This document shows, piece after piece, positions 48,741-60,864 of a stretch of 64,000 bases of DNA. The notes below the pieces were generated by a model. That model had not been told where the DNA came from. It saw only the letters and a program-made list of their open reading frames with translations, and ran no database searches. The DNA lies in assembly GCA_000328365.1 (NCBI GenBank), contig KB311295.1:9590-73589 (forward strand), read 5' to 3'. This DNA comes from Capitella teleta. Its lineage: Eukaryota > Annelida > Polychaeta > Capitellidae. Position 1 is the stretch's first letter. The number at the start of each line of letters is the position of its first letter. Both the position numbers and the translations under genes were made by a program.

Positions 48741-49284
48741 GTGTAGTCCGCAAGTACGCACTTCATACTTTAGTTAACTATGTACAGTAGAATATATTGT
48801 ACAGAGCAGAGATGATAGAAGATAACTTTTAGCCTTAACCAGTTAACGCAAAAAAAGAACAACCAGTTTACTGTCAATATAAGTTAATTTGTCATTATTG
48901 GAAAATGGAAATAATTATATTGTTTTAATTACTGTTACGTACGTACATGTATATAATAGGAGTGATTTTATCACAAACTATAAATATTTAACCATTAATA
49001 ATGAATGGTTGATTCAATGTGAATAGATTAATGATTTAATCATTATGGAAGGGACCAACTAGCATAATTTTCATAGAAAATCAAAGAGCTTCATAGTTCA
49101 TGAATTAAGCTTCCAATGTAAAGGTGTATCCGTTATGTAACCATGGCATGCACGCACGATGCAACAGTTTTCTAGCATAAAGGCCACATAACTACACGTT
49201 TATAAATGTTGTATGTACCATTGCACCTATGCAGAAAACAATATCTTGGAATATGCTGAGGTCGCTGTGTATGTCACAATTAAG

Positions 49285-49348
49285 TAACACGATCATGCAT
49301 TCAACTCACTCATATGGCGATGGTTACCATATTTTGAGTCACCCTGTA
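49285..49348 (-). repeat. Dispersed repeat end, copy 3 (TACAGGGTGACTCAAAA)
   Basis: The minus strand starts TTACAGGGTGACTCAAAA, as in 6011 and 52446. The adjoining CATTCAACTCACT...GGCG matches 6252-6275. This copy appears short, with terminus and inner block brought close together. Confidence 0.45.
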
Positions 49349-49556
49349 ATATTTATAATAATGACTCTCATTGCCCAGCACAACGACGCCAATTCTATGG
49401 ACGAATATAAACGACGCCCGTCGAAATCTTATTCGGATCGTCTGCATAGCCAATTCCCAGCCGAGTCCACAGATAACATACACTATTCTGGGGCCGAGTC
49501 TGCTGGCCACTCTTACTCAAGCATGAATTGACGGTTCACTGGTCCCCGATGCTACA

Positions 49557-49592
49557 AAAGATTCTGGAGCTTCGCGAAGCTCCAGAATCTTT
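49557..49592. repeat. Perfect 36-bp palindrome
   Basis: The 18-bp half AAAGATTCTGGAGCTTCG is followed immediately by its exact reverse complement with no spacer. It lies about 100 bp left of the 330-bp MITE. Confidence 0.95.
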
Positions 49593-49687
49593 GGCACTAA
49601 ATATGACCATGGAACCAGTGAAACATGATGGAAGCGGGCATCCAATTTGGAATTTCTTCGAAGGGGCTCCTATATCTTCTAGTATTA

Positions 49688-50017
49688 GGGGCCTGTTTTT
49701 CTTTCAACTTCAACTTGAACCATGACGTCAGAACCAGAGAAATTTTTAGACCAGACATACGTTGCATGAAAATCGCTCCACAAGACTTTGGACGATGTCT
49801 CACCCAATTGTCATGTGACAAGAAATTTCTACATTATATTTCTAACATGCATAACATGTTAACATCCAAAACTCGCAAGACCATAGTTGAACCTGAAACT
49901 GTTCCATAACTTCCAGGTTTTCGGTTGTGACTTGCTCCTTATTCAGTGGGCCGAAACGAGGTTTGGACCGTGACGTCACCGTCCAAGTTAAAGTTGAAAG
50001 AAAAACAGGCCCATGGG
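49688..50017. mobile_element. 330-bp MITE with 8-bp target duplication, hAT-like
   Basis: The octamer TAGTATTA flanks the element on both sides (49680-49687 and 50018-50025). Terminal inverted repeats of about 40 bp share GGCCTGTTTTTCTTTCAACT, then AACTT and TGACGTCA, with a few mismatches; the right end has a few extra bases (CCCAT in its orientation). An 8-bp duplication fits hAT or P superfamilies. Each inverted repeat carries a TGACGTCA motif. The right end is 206 bp from the CYP4V-like start codon. Confidence 0.8.
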
Positions 50018-50153
50018 TAGTATTATATTATTCAAATGGTTCGTTTCTTGCGTATCAATGAAGTCACGTGTCACAACAAACCGTAGGCAGCCAGGCACTC
50101 AGCTGATCTGAGTGTGGGCACTTGAGACCAACCTTTAGCCTCTTAGTCTGCTG

Positions 50154-50163
50154 TGTATAAATA
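50154..50163 (+). promoter_or_regulatory. TATA box of the CYP4V-like gene
   Basis: TGTATAAATA lies about 61-70 bp before the start codon, with an initiator-like TCTCATTTC about 30 bp downstream, near 50185. Spacing is canonical for a TATA promoter with a leader of about 40 nt. Confidence 0.65.
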
Positions 50164-50223
50164 TCCCCAGTATTTCCCTCTAGTCTCATTTCTGCACAGC
50201 ATTTGATCAAGGAAGGCGTAAAG

Positions 50224-53200
50224 ATGTTGGTGGCCGTTGTCGTTGCGTTGATTTCTGGCATTGCCATGTTGCTGATGTGGTACCAGCGCATGTCAAGGGT
50301 CAGGAAAATGGTCGACAAAATGCCCGGTCCCGAGTACATTCCGATTCTGGGACACGCTTTGGACTTTGAACGGGAAGGTCACAGTGAGTAAACAGTCAGC
50401 ACTGTATCTTTAAGACTAATTGCGATCGATTAACCTGCTGTTATATAATATAATATATACTTATATTAGGTTTTTTTTATATAATAATATATACTACTTT
50501 ATTACGTACATCTCCTGTACAATGATGTGGAAGAAAGAATATTATCTAATGATAATGATTGGATTTATCATTTATGTAATTGTAACTGTAATTTATTAGG
50601 ATCCTATTATATAAACCGGTATATGATAAATGATAATCTATTACATGAGGATCGATACAATACATACATGCATGCATGCAAAAAAAAAAAAATCAGTTTA
50701 ATCAGATTACCACTATATTGAACAACCTTTCGGCAAAATACTATTTTCTACCAATGCTATAAAATGTACAATGAATTCCTCATTTCCTTGGGTCTTATTG
50801 ATGAACAGGTCATTGGAAAAAAAAAAAAAAAAAAAAAAAAAATTAAATTTATTCATTTTTTGTACATGTATTTAATATATTTTCCTTTTTTTTCTATCTT
50901 TTTTTCTTCTCTCTCTTTTCTCTTTCTCTTTCTCTTTTTTTTTTTTTTCTTGTGTCTGTGTATTATGTTTAAAATTTGCATTTTGTTTTGCCTTGTACGG
51001 TTATAATATGCAGTCATTAATATTGTCATATAATCATAATTATATGAGTTATGACATAATTATGTGACCCCTCACCACCTTGCGCCGAAACTCCACTAAG
51101 TCGTTGAGCATATTCCTGAGAAATAAGCCTTGAGAGGTCAGATGGGTTCAAAATGTTTATTATAGATATTTTTTCATGTTTTGATGCCGAAATAAAGAAA
51201 AAAACAGATCAACAAAGGGACCTCAAATAGCGCATTCGTCGTTACGCTCAAAGCATCAGATGCCGCAAACAAACACAGTGACGCCATCGCCAAATCTGCG
51301 ACATCAAATCACAATATTTCTTTATAATAAACTAACATACATAATATATTGTATTAATTCTAGAAGTTTAGGAAATGATAAAAACTAGTAAGGAAGTGTT
51401 ATATACTGTAGAGGGTCTTCTCATTCTCTGTAGGTTTTGCATGCCCATGGAAGTATTTGATGCAAATCTGGATAAATATTGTGTTATGTGATCAGCCTCT
51501 AATTAGCAAATGTGACCCATACAAGTATCTATTGAATGCATATAATAATTATAATCAAATGCTATAGTAGAAAAAAAGCTATACAATTATATTTTACATG
51601 GTGTAAAACAATGAGGACTCGTCCCTTATATTTCGGCTCAAAGCAGCAGAGGCTCCAAACAAATAGGCGTGCAAAATGGCTCTATCACCGAATCTGCAAC
51701 TTCAATCCAAAAGCTTTCCGTAATTTTCTATAATTATTAGCATTTAATAACTATCTACAAATCTTTACATGAGAGGAAATTAAGAAAAGGGAGTTTTTTA
51801 ACCTCAAAGGGCCTTCACATTTCAACAATGGTAATGTGATCTCCCCTCTAGCTTTTTGTGTTACGACGAAAATGTAGAGAATAATTGTGTGATGTTTTAA
51901 CTTATTTAGCAAACAAAACATCCACACATCTCTCCTCCAGAGTAATGTTGAATGCAGATAATTGAATCAAACTGAATATCATTTTATAATGCTAAAATAT
52001 GATAAGGGGCATATCGCGAGCTCAATGCTTATTTGTTAAGAATATTTTTAATGTCTTATATGACCCCTTCTAACTACAACAATGATATTGGTTATTATAA
52101 GATAAGTGTTCATATATGAGTAAGTTGAATGCAAAGATTATGAATGGAAAATGAAGCAAATTACGGCGTAGTGTCAATGTCTAACGAGCAGACTATGGCA
52201 AAATCGCCAATAAGCGACCGGCTAACTGGGTCTTACACATTGGCGCGGTGTCGTAACTTCATAGTTCTAAATTTATTTGAAGAAAATAAAAGATTCCATT
52301 TTCTAAATAAGAGGCTACTACAACAATTGATGATAATTATTTTGGGGTACATAGCGCAGTTTTAGGGAAAATGACATTTTTGCAACACAGTACGCAAGGG
52401 TGAAAAATCCCCATTACTTGTAAATATACATTTGAATCACTCTGTAATTGAGTATGACTTGTCTAGATATTTTAATGTTCACAATAAGCAGATGCTATAG
52501 ATATATATAGATTAAAGCTCAGTTGAATAAATTAGTTTACGGGTTAACTGGCTATCTCATGTAATGTGCCATTGAATGGTGCTAGAAAAGCCTTGAATAA
52601 AGCCTACAATGTTATATTCCCATTGACCACTTGTTGCTTTGGGCAGTTTTTTTTTTGTTAAACAACCCTGGAAATCAAGGAGCTCAGCATACACTTATAT
52701 AGTAACGGCACATGACAACAGTCAGCTAATGATAAAAAATATACATACAATGGCTAATTAACACCTACTCTAATTGAACAATAATTATACACGCAGTTAC
52801 ATTTCAGTAATCAGGCCTAGTCAGCTCGAATGGAAACAGTTTCCAAGATTTTTGATAACCGCGTCACAGATTTTCTTTCATAAGAATTCTTCTTCTTCTT
52901 CTATATTGGATGTAAGGTGTCGCTAGTATGTGTAGCACACAATAATTTAGTGCAGCGGCACTTTGTCTTGTCTTAATTGGTCAACACAGCTTTTGCAACC
53001 AATGGGATATCACAATTTCATAATAATTTTTCAGGGACTGAATTCGCAATGCTATCCAAGTTTTAGAGGTTGCATGCTGTTTACTTCTCTCTACGAAGGA
53101 GCTCTCCCAATTTATTTTCAACTTTGAATGAAATCTCTTCTTCAGAATTCTTCTCGCAAGTCATGGCGTATTCTGAAGTGTTCGCCAAGGATACTGGAAT

Positions 53201-55748
53201 CATGCGTTACTGGTTAGGTACTCATCCAACCATCGCGCTGACCAGAGGAGATACCGCAGAGGTCACCTTTCAATCACCTTCTTGACCCTTGATTGAATCT
53301 CAATTAAATTTTGATTAATTCAGGCAATGTTCAATTCTTCTAAACACATGACCAAATCATCGCTGTACAACTTCCTGCATCCATGGCTTGGAACTGGTCT
53401 GCTCACAAGGTATGCAATTAATTCTACTCCTTCCGATTTTGATGAAATAAATGTAAATTTTTCATCTTTCATCAGCACTGGGTCAAAATGGCAGACAAGG
53501 CGCAAAATGCTCACCCCCACTTTCCATTTCCGTATTCTGAACGATTTCCTGCAAGTCTTCAACGAACAGGCGATCATAATGGCCGACAGACTGGAAGAAA
53601 AAGTTGGGAAAGGGAAGTTTGACACATTTCCTTTCATCACTCACTGCGCTTTGGATATCATTTGTGGTTGGTGAACTGAATTAATTATTGAATGATTGCT
53701 TTTATTTAATGATTTGCAGAGACTGCCATGGGTCGATGTATAAATGCACAAAGTCACAGTGATTCAGAGTACGTAACAGCTATTTACAAGTGAGTACTCA
53801 TTGTTATTTGGCCGTGAAACACCTACATGGTGAGGACATGCTGGTTCCAAAAAATATAATCAAAGATTATGTAATTTCCTCGCTTATATATAAGGGATTG
53901 TTCACTTCATTGTCGAAAACAAAAAGTGGCCAGTGTTCAGACTCAAGACAACTGAGCGTTATGATTCTATGACTTAATTTGAGGTATTCCCACTATGATC
54001 ACACAACTAGTTTATGACATATTTCCACTGTAATAGTGGGCTGCATGCATGAAATCATTGCTGGATATCTCTATAACTTATTAGGACTTGAAACTCTCTA
54101 TAGTAAAAAATAATATGAAAAAGCCCTCGAGTAAATGATTGTGGAAAAGATCATGCCGATAGGTAGAGATAGGAAGAGGTCCCTGCTGTGTACTAGTGAT
54201 TACGTCCCCCATACTCTCGATCCACTTTATCAACAGTCATCTGAAGGTGTCCCAGAAAATTTGTGTTCACCATAAATGCGTCCCAGAAACTTGATGGACA
54301 TTGACCTTATTTGTATAATATAATTATGATAAGAGATCATTACAATGTCAAGTGGTTATCCATCTTTCAATTATAATGTCAAGCTGAATCAATTACTGCA
54401 TCAATCAACAAATTTGCTATCAGTATTAACAATGTTCACAGGTCCAATTTCAGAAAATATTTCATGTTTTATAATGTATATGTATTATTTTTATGAAATC
54501 CATGTAATTTTATGAGATATCTTTGTAGTGTGAATTATTCGAATTGTTATGCAATCTTGCAGAATGTCTGAGATCATCATGCAGCGCATTAAGACCCCCT
54601 GGTGGTGGCCGGCTCCCCTGTTCAGCCTCTTGAGCCCCGGCAAAGAGCATGACCGCTGCCTCAAGGTCCTCAAAGACTTCACTCGACAAGTCAGCAGGAA
54701 ATAACTCAAATTATACAAATGTATCATTCACTTCAATCAGGTCATCGAAGAGAGGAGTGCTGCTTACGATAAAATTCTAGCTGAGAAATCAGACGATGAT
54801 TTCTCCATCACTGACATGAGTGAAGAAAAGATGTCACTGATTGCAGGCAAGAAGAAGCGTCTGGCGTTCCTTGATATGTTGCTGTTTGCCTCGCGTGGTG
54901 ATTCATCCATCTCAAATGATGACATCCAGGAGGAGGTTGACACTTTTATGTTTGAGGTGAGAGGAATGTTATGTTTTATTTTATTTAACTTGATCAATTT
55001 AAGGGTCATGACACGACCGCAGCTGCTGCCAACTGGGCGTGTCATCTCATTGGTTCGCACCCTGAGGTCCAGGCCGATCTCCAAGTTGAGGTGGACTCGG
55101 TGTTAGGTGAATATTCTCATCATTTCCCTCAGCACGCTTCTTTCCTTCTCACTTCAGGGCAAGATGAAACCAAGCATATTACTATGGATGAAGTCAAAGA
55201 GTTGAAATTGCTTGACAGAGTCATCAAGGAGACACTGCGTTTGTATCCTTCAGTTCCGATGTATGCGCGAGAAATCTCAGAGGATTGCGTTATTGGTCAG
55301 TTGAATGAGGTTTGAATTTTTAATGTAACTAATCATATTCTCTTCTCTCAGGTGGTTTTGATGTTCCTAAGGGCGCGACTGCCATTGTGATAACCTCTGC
55401 GTTGCACCGCAATCCTGCGCATTTTGAGAATCCGAATGAATTCATCCCCGATCGTTGGCTGCCTCAGAATTCTGGCAAAAGACATCCGTTCGCTTATGTT
55501 CCTTTCTCTGCTGGTTTGAGGAACTGCATTGGTTAGTGTTCTCTTGACCTTTGACCTTTCATCATGAATTCTTTTAATCCTCAGGTCAGAAATTTGCGAT
55601 GATTGAAGAGAAAGTTTTGCTGGCAAACATTTTACGCCGTTTCAATATGAAATCGCTGCAGACAACAGAGGAACTGAGACCCATGGGAGAAATCATTCTT
55701 CGACCACAAGAAGGAATTTTTGTTGAACTCTCACGAAGAGAGAAGTGA
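50224..55748 (+). CDS. CYP4-clan cytochrome P450, CYP4V-like, 516 aa
   Basis: CYP4V enzymes omega-hydroxylate fatty acids at the ER membrane. Eleven coding exons, all phases consistent: 50224-50383, 53146-53261, 53324-53409, 53476-53666, 53720-53789, 54563-54689, 54741-54956, 55004-55106, 55158-55295, 55352-55531 and 55585-55748. The N-terminal anchor is [19 protein letters not shown], then [19 protein letters not shown]4V blocks include [47 protein letters not shown], the I-helix [10 protein letters not shown] (about residue 324), [20 protein letters not shown] and the heme loop [15 protein letters not shown] (Cys about 460). All landmarks are intact and length matches human CYP4V2 (525 aa). 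Intron 1 is 2.76 kb and repeat-filled and intron 5 is 0.77 kb; the rest are about 45-65 bp. Start: only ATG before the anchor, after a TATA box. Confidence 0.94.
51225..51740. repeat. Two diverged copies of a repeat about 395 bp apart in CYP4V-like intron 1
   Basis: The segment near 51245-51315 (CTCAAAGCATCAGATG...CGCCATCGCCAAATCTGCGAC) matches 51638-51705 (CTCAAAGCAGCAGAGG...TATCACCGAATCTGCAAC). Both are followed by an AT-rich run and a later TTGAATGCA motif (51533, 51952), which suggests a degenerate tandem duplication of about 0.4 kb. Confidence 0.5.
52150..52446 (-). repeat. Dispersed repeat, copy 2 (inverted relative to 6011)
   Basis: The reverse complement begins TACAGAGTGATTCAAATG and aligns with the first 150 bp or more at 6011. 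It lies in intron 1 of the CYP4V-like gene. Confidence 0.5.
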
Positions 55749-58700
55749 ATTAAAAAAAAATACTTAGTTATTTCTCAAAATATGCAAATTGTTGTGCCAG
55801 TACTGCATATTTCATTGATATTATATATTATAGCAAATTCTAGAGCTGCAAACTAGTATCTCTTGAAAGTGATTTTTCTTGGAAGTAATTAGTTTCTCGG
55901 AAGAAACAATTTGTTGCCTGTTTGGTATAATACTTGTGAGTGTTCATAATATTCCATTCACCCTTATTTTTGGGAGTGCCTTTCTGACAATGTTTTGTGG
56001 AAATTGCATCAGCATTTCTACCTTGCATCAGTATATACATACCATAGCATAATCAGATGTTCACATTGGGTACAGTTTGTGGGTGATAAGTTTTCTATTA
56101 ATTGGTATTATTGAATTCAAAAGTAATGATTTTTATAACAATAACTTCTTACTACCCACTTAATTCTATGCAAGCCAGTCTTGAGAATTTTTGTCTACTC
56201 TTTGTTTATTGTTTTGATATTTTTAACGAATATTATCACAGATATTTGTTGTATTCAAATGGTTTGCTGTCTTCACCTTGATCATCTCAATTGAAAGAGT
56301 TCACAGGTCGAGAGGTCATCAGGGTCATTCATTAACCTTAATTACGACAAAGGATGCCGATTGTACGGCTACTCGCTCCGCCTTACGGAGGATGCAAATG
56401 CAAAGCCGTTTCTGTTGGCTGATGCTGAATTTCTGATCCTGGAAGGTATTCTCTAAGATTGGCCAATGCACTCTAATATTTGTTGTCTAATGTTGATCCA
56501 GAGCTATGCATGCTTGTTGAATTTATGCATGAGTGTCCTGCTCCTATCTGTTATCAGCATCCAATGCTTGATAAACATGATTTATTTACTTCTAGAAAGC
56601 TCGAATATTTAACGTCAGATGCTCTTAATCTTAACAACGGAATTTGATCGATTGGGTGATTCATAATTATGTTGTTAACTTTGGCACAATTATATTTATT
56701 TCGTCGATTGTGATGATGATCTCCATATCTCATGCTTTGAATATTGTACGTGCGACCAGTAGAAAGACCTTGCATTTAGTGTGTCGAGAGTGTTAATTGT
56801 TTGGGTGTATGGTGCAGAGAGGAATAATTAAATAGATGGTATTGTTAGGACATAGTCAGGCCTGTTATTCAACCCGGTATCTGAATAATATTATACATTT
56901 ATACTGTTCACAATCACAGACGCTCTTGTCTTGTGTAAATATTTCGATTCAATTGTTTTTCTTTTAATGTTTCGATATTTCTATTTATATCTTTATTCCA
57001 TAATCTCTCACTGTTTAATAAAACAGGTTGTTCAAAGCTTCATTTGCCACTGCATCAAATGAAGCAAGCTTGTGATTGGCTATACATCAAGGCCTATTGC
57101 CACCTACTAAGCACATGATATACCACGAAGACTGTTATTAGCATCAGTGTAAATTGCAACCGTAATCTGCTGGATTGTTTTCCCAGTGTTCAGAAATTGA
57201 TAGAGTATTCTATTTGTGTTCCCAATAACTATCTCTTTATTATTTTCATTTTGGTGAAAGAACCCTTCTTCTCACCAGCTAATGACGTAGTTAGGCCTAA
57301 TATGACTTGTGCATGTAGTATATGCGCATCCTGTAATATTTATATTCTGGTATGAACAATTACACTTTAGTAATCTATAGTGTGATGCATTGTATCCACC
57401 ATTCTAATTAATATTGCGGAAGTATCGGAAGAAGAAGTGATGTGAGAAGATGCCAGATCCAAACTGATTTTGGGCTGGCTGCAGTCATAACGTCGCCGGT
57501 CAATCCATTCTGGCGCCCATTTGCATCAATTTCAAGCCGTTAGCATTCAGAAATGGGTTTTCGAGCAGCAAATCCAAGTATCCTGGTCAAAATTAAATAC
57601 TACGGCCAAGTATAGATGACTGGGATGGGCCCTTACATGCACTAGTGATTGATTCAAAAGCATCGAGAACTTCACACAAATCTGTAGAGCCTTTTGTGGG
57701 ACGGTTTCCCTATATATAAATAAAGAGAGATACCTAAAAGGCTTCTGAAGCGTTGAATTGATCAAATCGCCTATAGCCACCTAATCGTACCATGCGTCTT
57801 ATCAACCATAATGCATCACCAAGGGTAGGAAACCAGTTCCCCCTTGGATCAACTGTGGTTGCCCTGGAGGGACTGCACTGCCAGATCGGGTGCGCGCGCA
57901 AATTCTCCCATGTCACCACAATCACCGTTCAGCAATACCCCACGCAAAAGATGCGTGATGAGCGTGGTAATTCGAACGCTGGGCATATCCGATATTCAAT
58001 CTATTTTACAAAGTGAATTAGCGCCCTATGTGAATGTGTTGCTATGTAATGGTCAACCATGCACATGCTTATGTTTTAGCTTTTATTCATTTTTTGGGGT
58101 CCCATTTGATTTTTCACGACCAGGGGTAAAGTGGATCCACCTCCAACAAGCACAAGATAATTCCACGAGGCTAAGATTGGTGAGCATGGTGCTGGCGTGC
58201 CAGTTCACATGTGTCATATGCAGTCCAGCAGGTGTATTGTTGTCGCACTAATGTGTTGTTGCTCGTAGCAGGGGCCTTCAATCCCGAGGCTTCTCTGAGG
58301 CTTCTTCGTTTGTCGCGTTTTCAGCGCTGTTCCCATTTGGTGTTTGTTCGGATCGGGTAATGACCACCCCCCTCCCTTCCTCTCTTCCTCCGTCGGAATT
58401 AACGAGCGAGGGACCACAGCCATTCATTGCAAATGCTTTCAAGGTGCTTGGGAAATCCGTGGCGGAAAGGAAGTCTCTTTCTTTGATTGTCGCTGAAGAA
58501 CCAGCCTTCGAAACACGGTGGTCTGTTGTGACGTAGTTGGCTCGCTGGACGTGGCATATGGGGTCAGAGAGGGGCCACCATGTAGGCCAGTCTCGGTAGT
58601 CCGTAGGGCTAGAGATGCACGTGCCTCGCCGGTGTATCATTGGTCGCCAGTCTCACCACCCTAATTCTTCCCCTGAGAACTGTATGCCAGCAACCACAGG

Positions 58701-59699
58701 AACCTTTGATCCTGCTTATGTATCAACCCTCCGGGGGCATGTATGTCGTAATTAGTTACATAATGCGTTGTAATTGAGAAATTCGATCCATCTCACACTG
58801 CTGTTGGTGGCCATGGTTACTATGGTAACGGCATATATTACGAATAGCGCTGAGAGTTAATAGAATCATCCATCACCTTAAAACTGGGCATATATATTGT
58901 CATGTATAACTTCCACTGTCAATTATTTATTGGTGATGCATATATTTTTATATGATACTTCAGTGTAGAAATTACAGCCCCGACATGATGGATTATTTTC
59001 TTTTTATTGCCGATGGATTTCTCAGCGCCCAATAAGTCCACTTCCGCATCGCAACACCTCCACTTGATTAATCGAACGGTTGTAAGCCGACGAAGGAAAA
59101 ATCGAGCAAAATCCTCTACGGAATCCTCGTTGAAAGCGAAGCCGCATATCGTCTGACAGGTGTTGCATCGCATCCAGACTACACCTGCTAAAGTGGCATT
59201 CGTCTCAGAGGATGGATTCCTCCAGGTGCCTCGACGCTATCTGGCTTCCTTACCTGGATACCACATCTGGGATTACCATCTGTGATGTCTTAAAGCTGCC
59301 TCGATCGCTATCCCACCCCTCCCAAATAGTCACAATTCCATTTCATCAGAGATTGAGTTGAGGCCCGGGTGAAGGATACAGCGTTGGGTCGACTTGGGTC
59401 ACCCAGGGGCGCTGTGTGATCGAGGCGAGGGTTTTTTTTCGATAAACAGCTCTTTCCGCTAGCTCTCGAGTGCATCCCTGATGACTCAGCCTGCGTCTGA
59501 CCTCGGTGCTAATTGGCGGTCTTCGCCATCGAGACCGAGTAGGCCTACTCTAGGTGCGAAATAAACAAGACACGCAAAGCAAAGCATTAGGCAAATATAA
59601 TATAATCTGAGTTCTTGCGTAAGTTATGTAACATTTCGATGACGTAATACTGCAAATGGATAAGACACAATGATGATGGGTATGAGGATGGCGATGACG
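55749..59699. other. Gene-free region between the P450 and the kinase
   Basis: Two 3' flanks converge. No exon was supported. It includes a 10-bp stem hairpin at 57037-57065 (GCTTCATTTG and its complement around a 9-nt loop) and a GC-richer stretch at 57780-58700 of unknown origin, with open frames on both strands and no recognisable domain. Confidence 0.4.
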
Positions 59700-60803
59700 T
59701 CACGCGCAACTGGCCGACATAATCCACTCACTGATTCTCCGCTCGCGCATGCGTTTATTAATCTTAGTTTCGATGCCGTGTTTTTCGAGCACTGCATTCA
59801 GTTCGGCCATTGGGTTATCGTTCTCATCATGCCCTGTTTTCAGCTTGTGAGGCGCGTTGTCAACAGTGGGCACGTGACCTGCCACCACCCAATCATCGTC
59901 GAGGAACTTGTACACTTCCTTAATGTCACAACGCTTTTCCGGTTTAACTTCCAACATCCGACGGAAGAGACGCAAGAGTCGCGGGGAAAATCGACGCCAT
60001 TGCGAAGGGATTTTGCTTGACTTTCGGCGCTGCCACCGGAAGAATTCAGTGAAATAAGAATCCCGGCAGTGAGCTAATTCCCACGGAAAGTTCCCAGTCA
60101 ACGTACAGAAGAGAAGAACAGCGAACGCCCAGACATCAGCGCTGGTTTCCACAGTGTACTTCTCTCCCTTGGTTGCTTCACAGATCTCCGGTGGCGTGTA
60201 TGGAATCCCTTGGCTGACCTTACGAACCAGAGTGCCCACTTTTTTGGTCATACCGAAGTCCATGACCTTCACCCTTGACCCTTTCTCGTCAAACATGAGA
60301 ATGTTTTCAGGTTTCACGTCTCTGTGTACGAGACCTTTGCTGTGCATGAAATCCAGAGCGGAGGCGACCTGTCTCGCCATGCTCTTGGCGTTCTTCTCCA
60401 ACATGCCGACCTGGGGAGTGATCGCCTCGAAAAGATCACCGCACGAGGCGTACTCTTGTGCAAACACGTACGACGTCCCCGTTTCGAACGCCACGTCAAA
60501 AGTGTTTAAAATGGACGCGTGAGGAGACAGGTAATAGCTGTAGTTGAACTCCCGCAAGAAGTCTTTCAGTTTGGCGTTCGATTTCGGCAGAACTTTGAGG
60601 GCGACGTTGGCGTTGGTTTTGTGGCATCTGGCCAGGATGACGCGGCCATACGTACCGCTGCCCAACTCTTTGAGCACCGTGTAACTGTCTGTCAATTCCT
60701 GTTGGTACAAATTATCCGCGAAGGAGCATCTGGGCGAACATTCCGGATTGACCCCTCCGACGAACAGACTACACACGCGGTGAGCAGGACGATTGAGCGT
60801 CAT
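59700..60803 (-). CDS. SBK1: SBK1-like serine/threonine protein kinase, 367 aa
   Basis: SBK1 (SH3-binding-domain kinase) family. The CDS is one exon. Kinase landmarks: glycine loop LGSGTYGRV (residues about 48-55), VALK with Lys70, FLREF (helix C Glu about 85), EYASCGDLFEAITPQVG, catalytic HRDVKPEN (160-167), DFGMTKKVG (182-190), YTPPEICEA in place of APE, DVWAFAVLLFCTLTGNFPWE and FFRWQRRKSSKIPSQWRRF. The FAQEYA..GDLF..PPQVG and GNFPWE plus PSQWRRF blocks are characteristic of SBK kinases. The long Pro-rich tail of human SBK1 is replaced by about 60 basic and acidic residues. A strong acceptor (TTTCCACAG) at 60864 precedes a short leader with one small upstream ORF, so a noncoding exon lies upstream. 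Confidence 0.92.
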   Translation of the reverse strand: MTLNRPAHRVCSLFVGGVNPECSPRCSFADNLYQQELTDSYTVLKELGSGTYGRVILARCHKTNANVALKVLPKSNAKLKDFLREFNYSYYLSPHASILNTFDVAFETGTSYVFAQEYASCGDLFEAITPQVGMLEKNAKSMARQVASALDFMHSKGLVHRDVKPENILMFDEKGSRVKVMDFGMTKKVGTLVRKVSQGIPYTPPEICEATKGEKYTVETSADVWAFAVLLFCTLTGNFPWELAHCRDSYFTEFFRWQRRKSSKIPSQWRRFSPRLLRLFRRMLEVKPEKRCDIKEVYKFLDDDWVVAGHVPTVDNAPHKLKTGHDENDNPMAELNAVLEKHGIETKINKRMRERRISEWIMSASCA

Positions 60804-60864
60804 GGCTGGTTAACCTCTGAACTCCAAGGTCACGCGGGTTCACCACTGACTCATGCCGCTGCTG

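Noticed and set aside
57540-58640. Frames on both strands in a GC-richer stretch
   Set aside because: No family motif, no consistent splice sites, and both strands are equally open.
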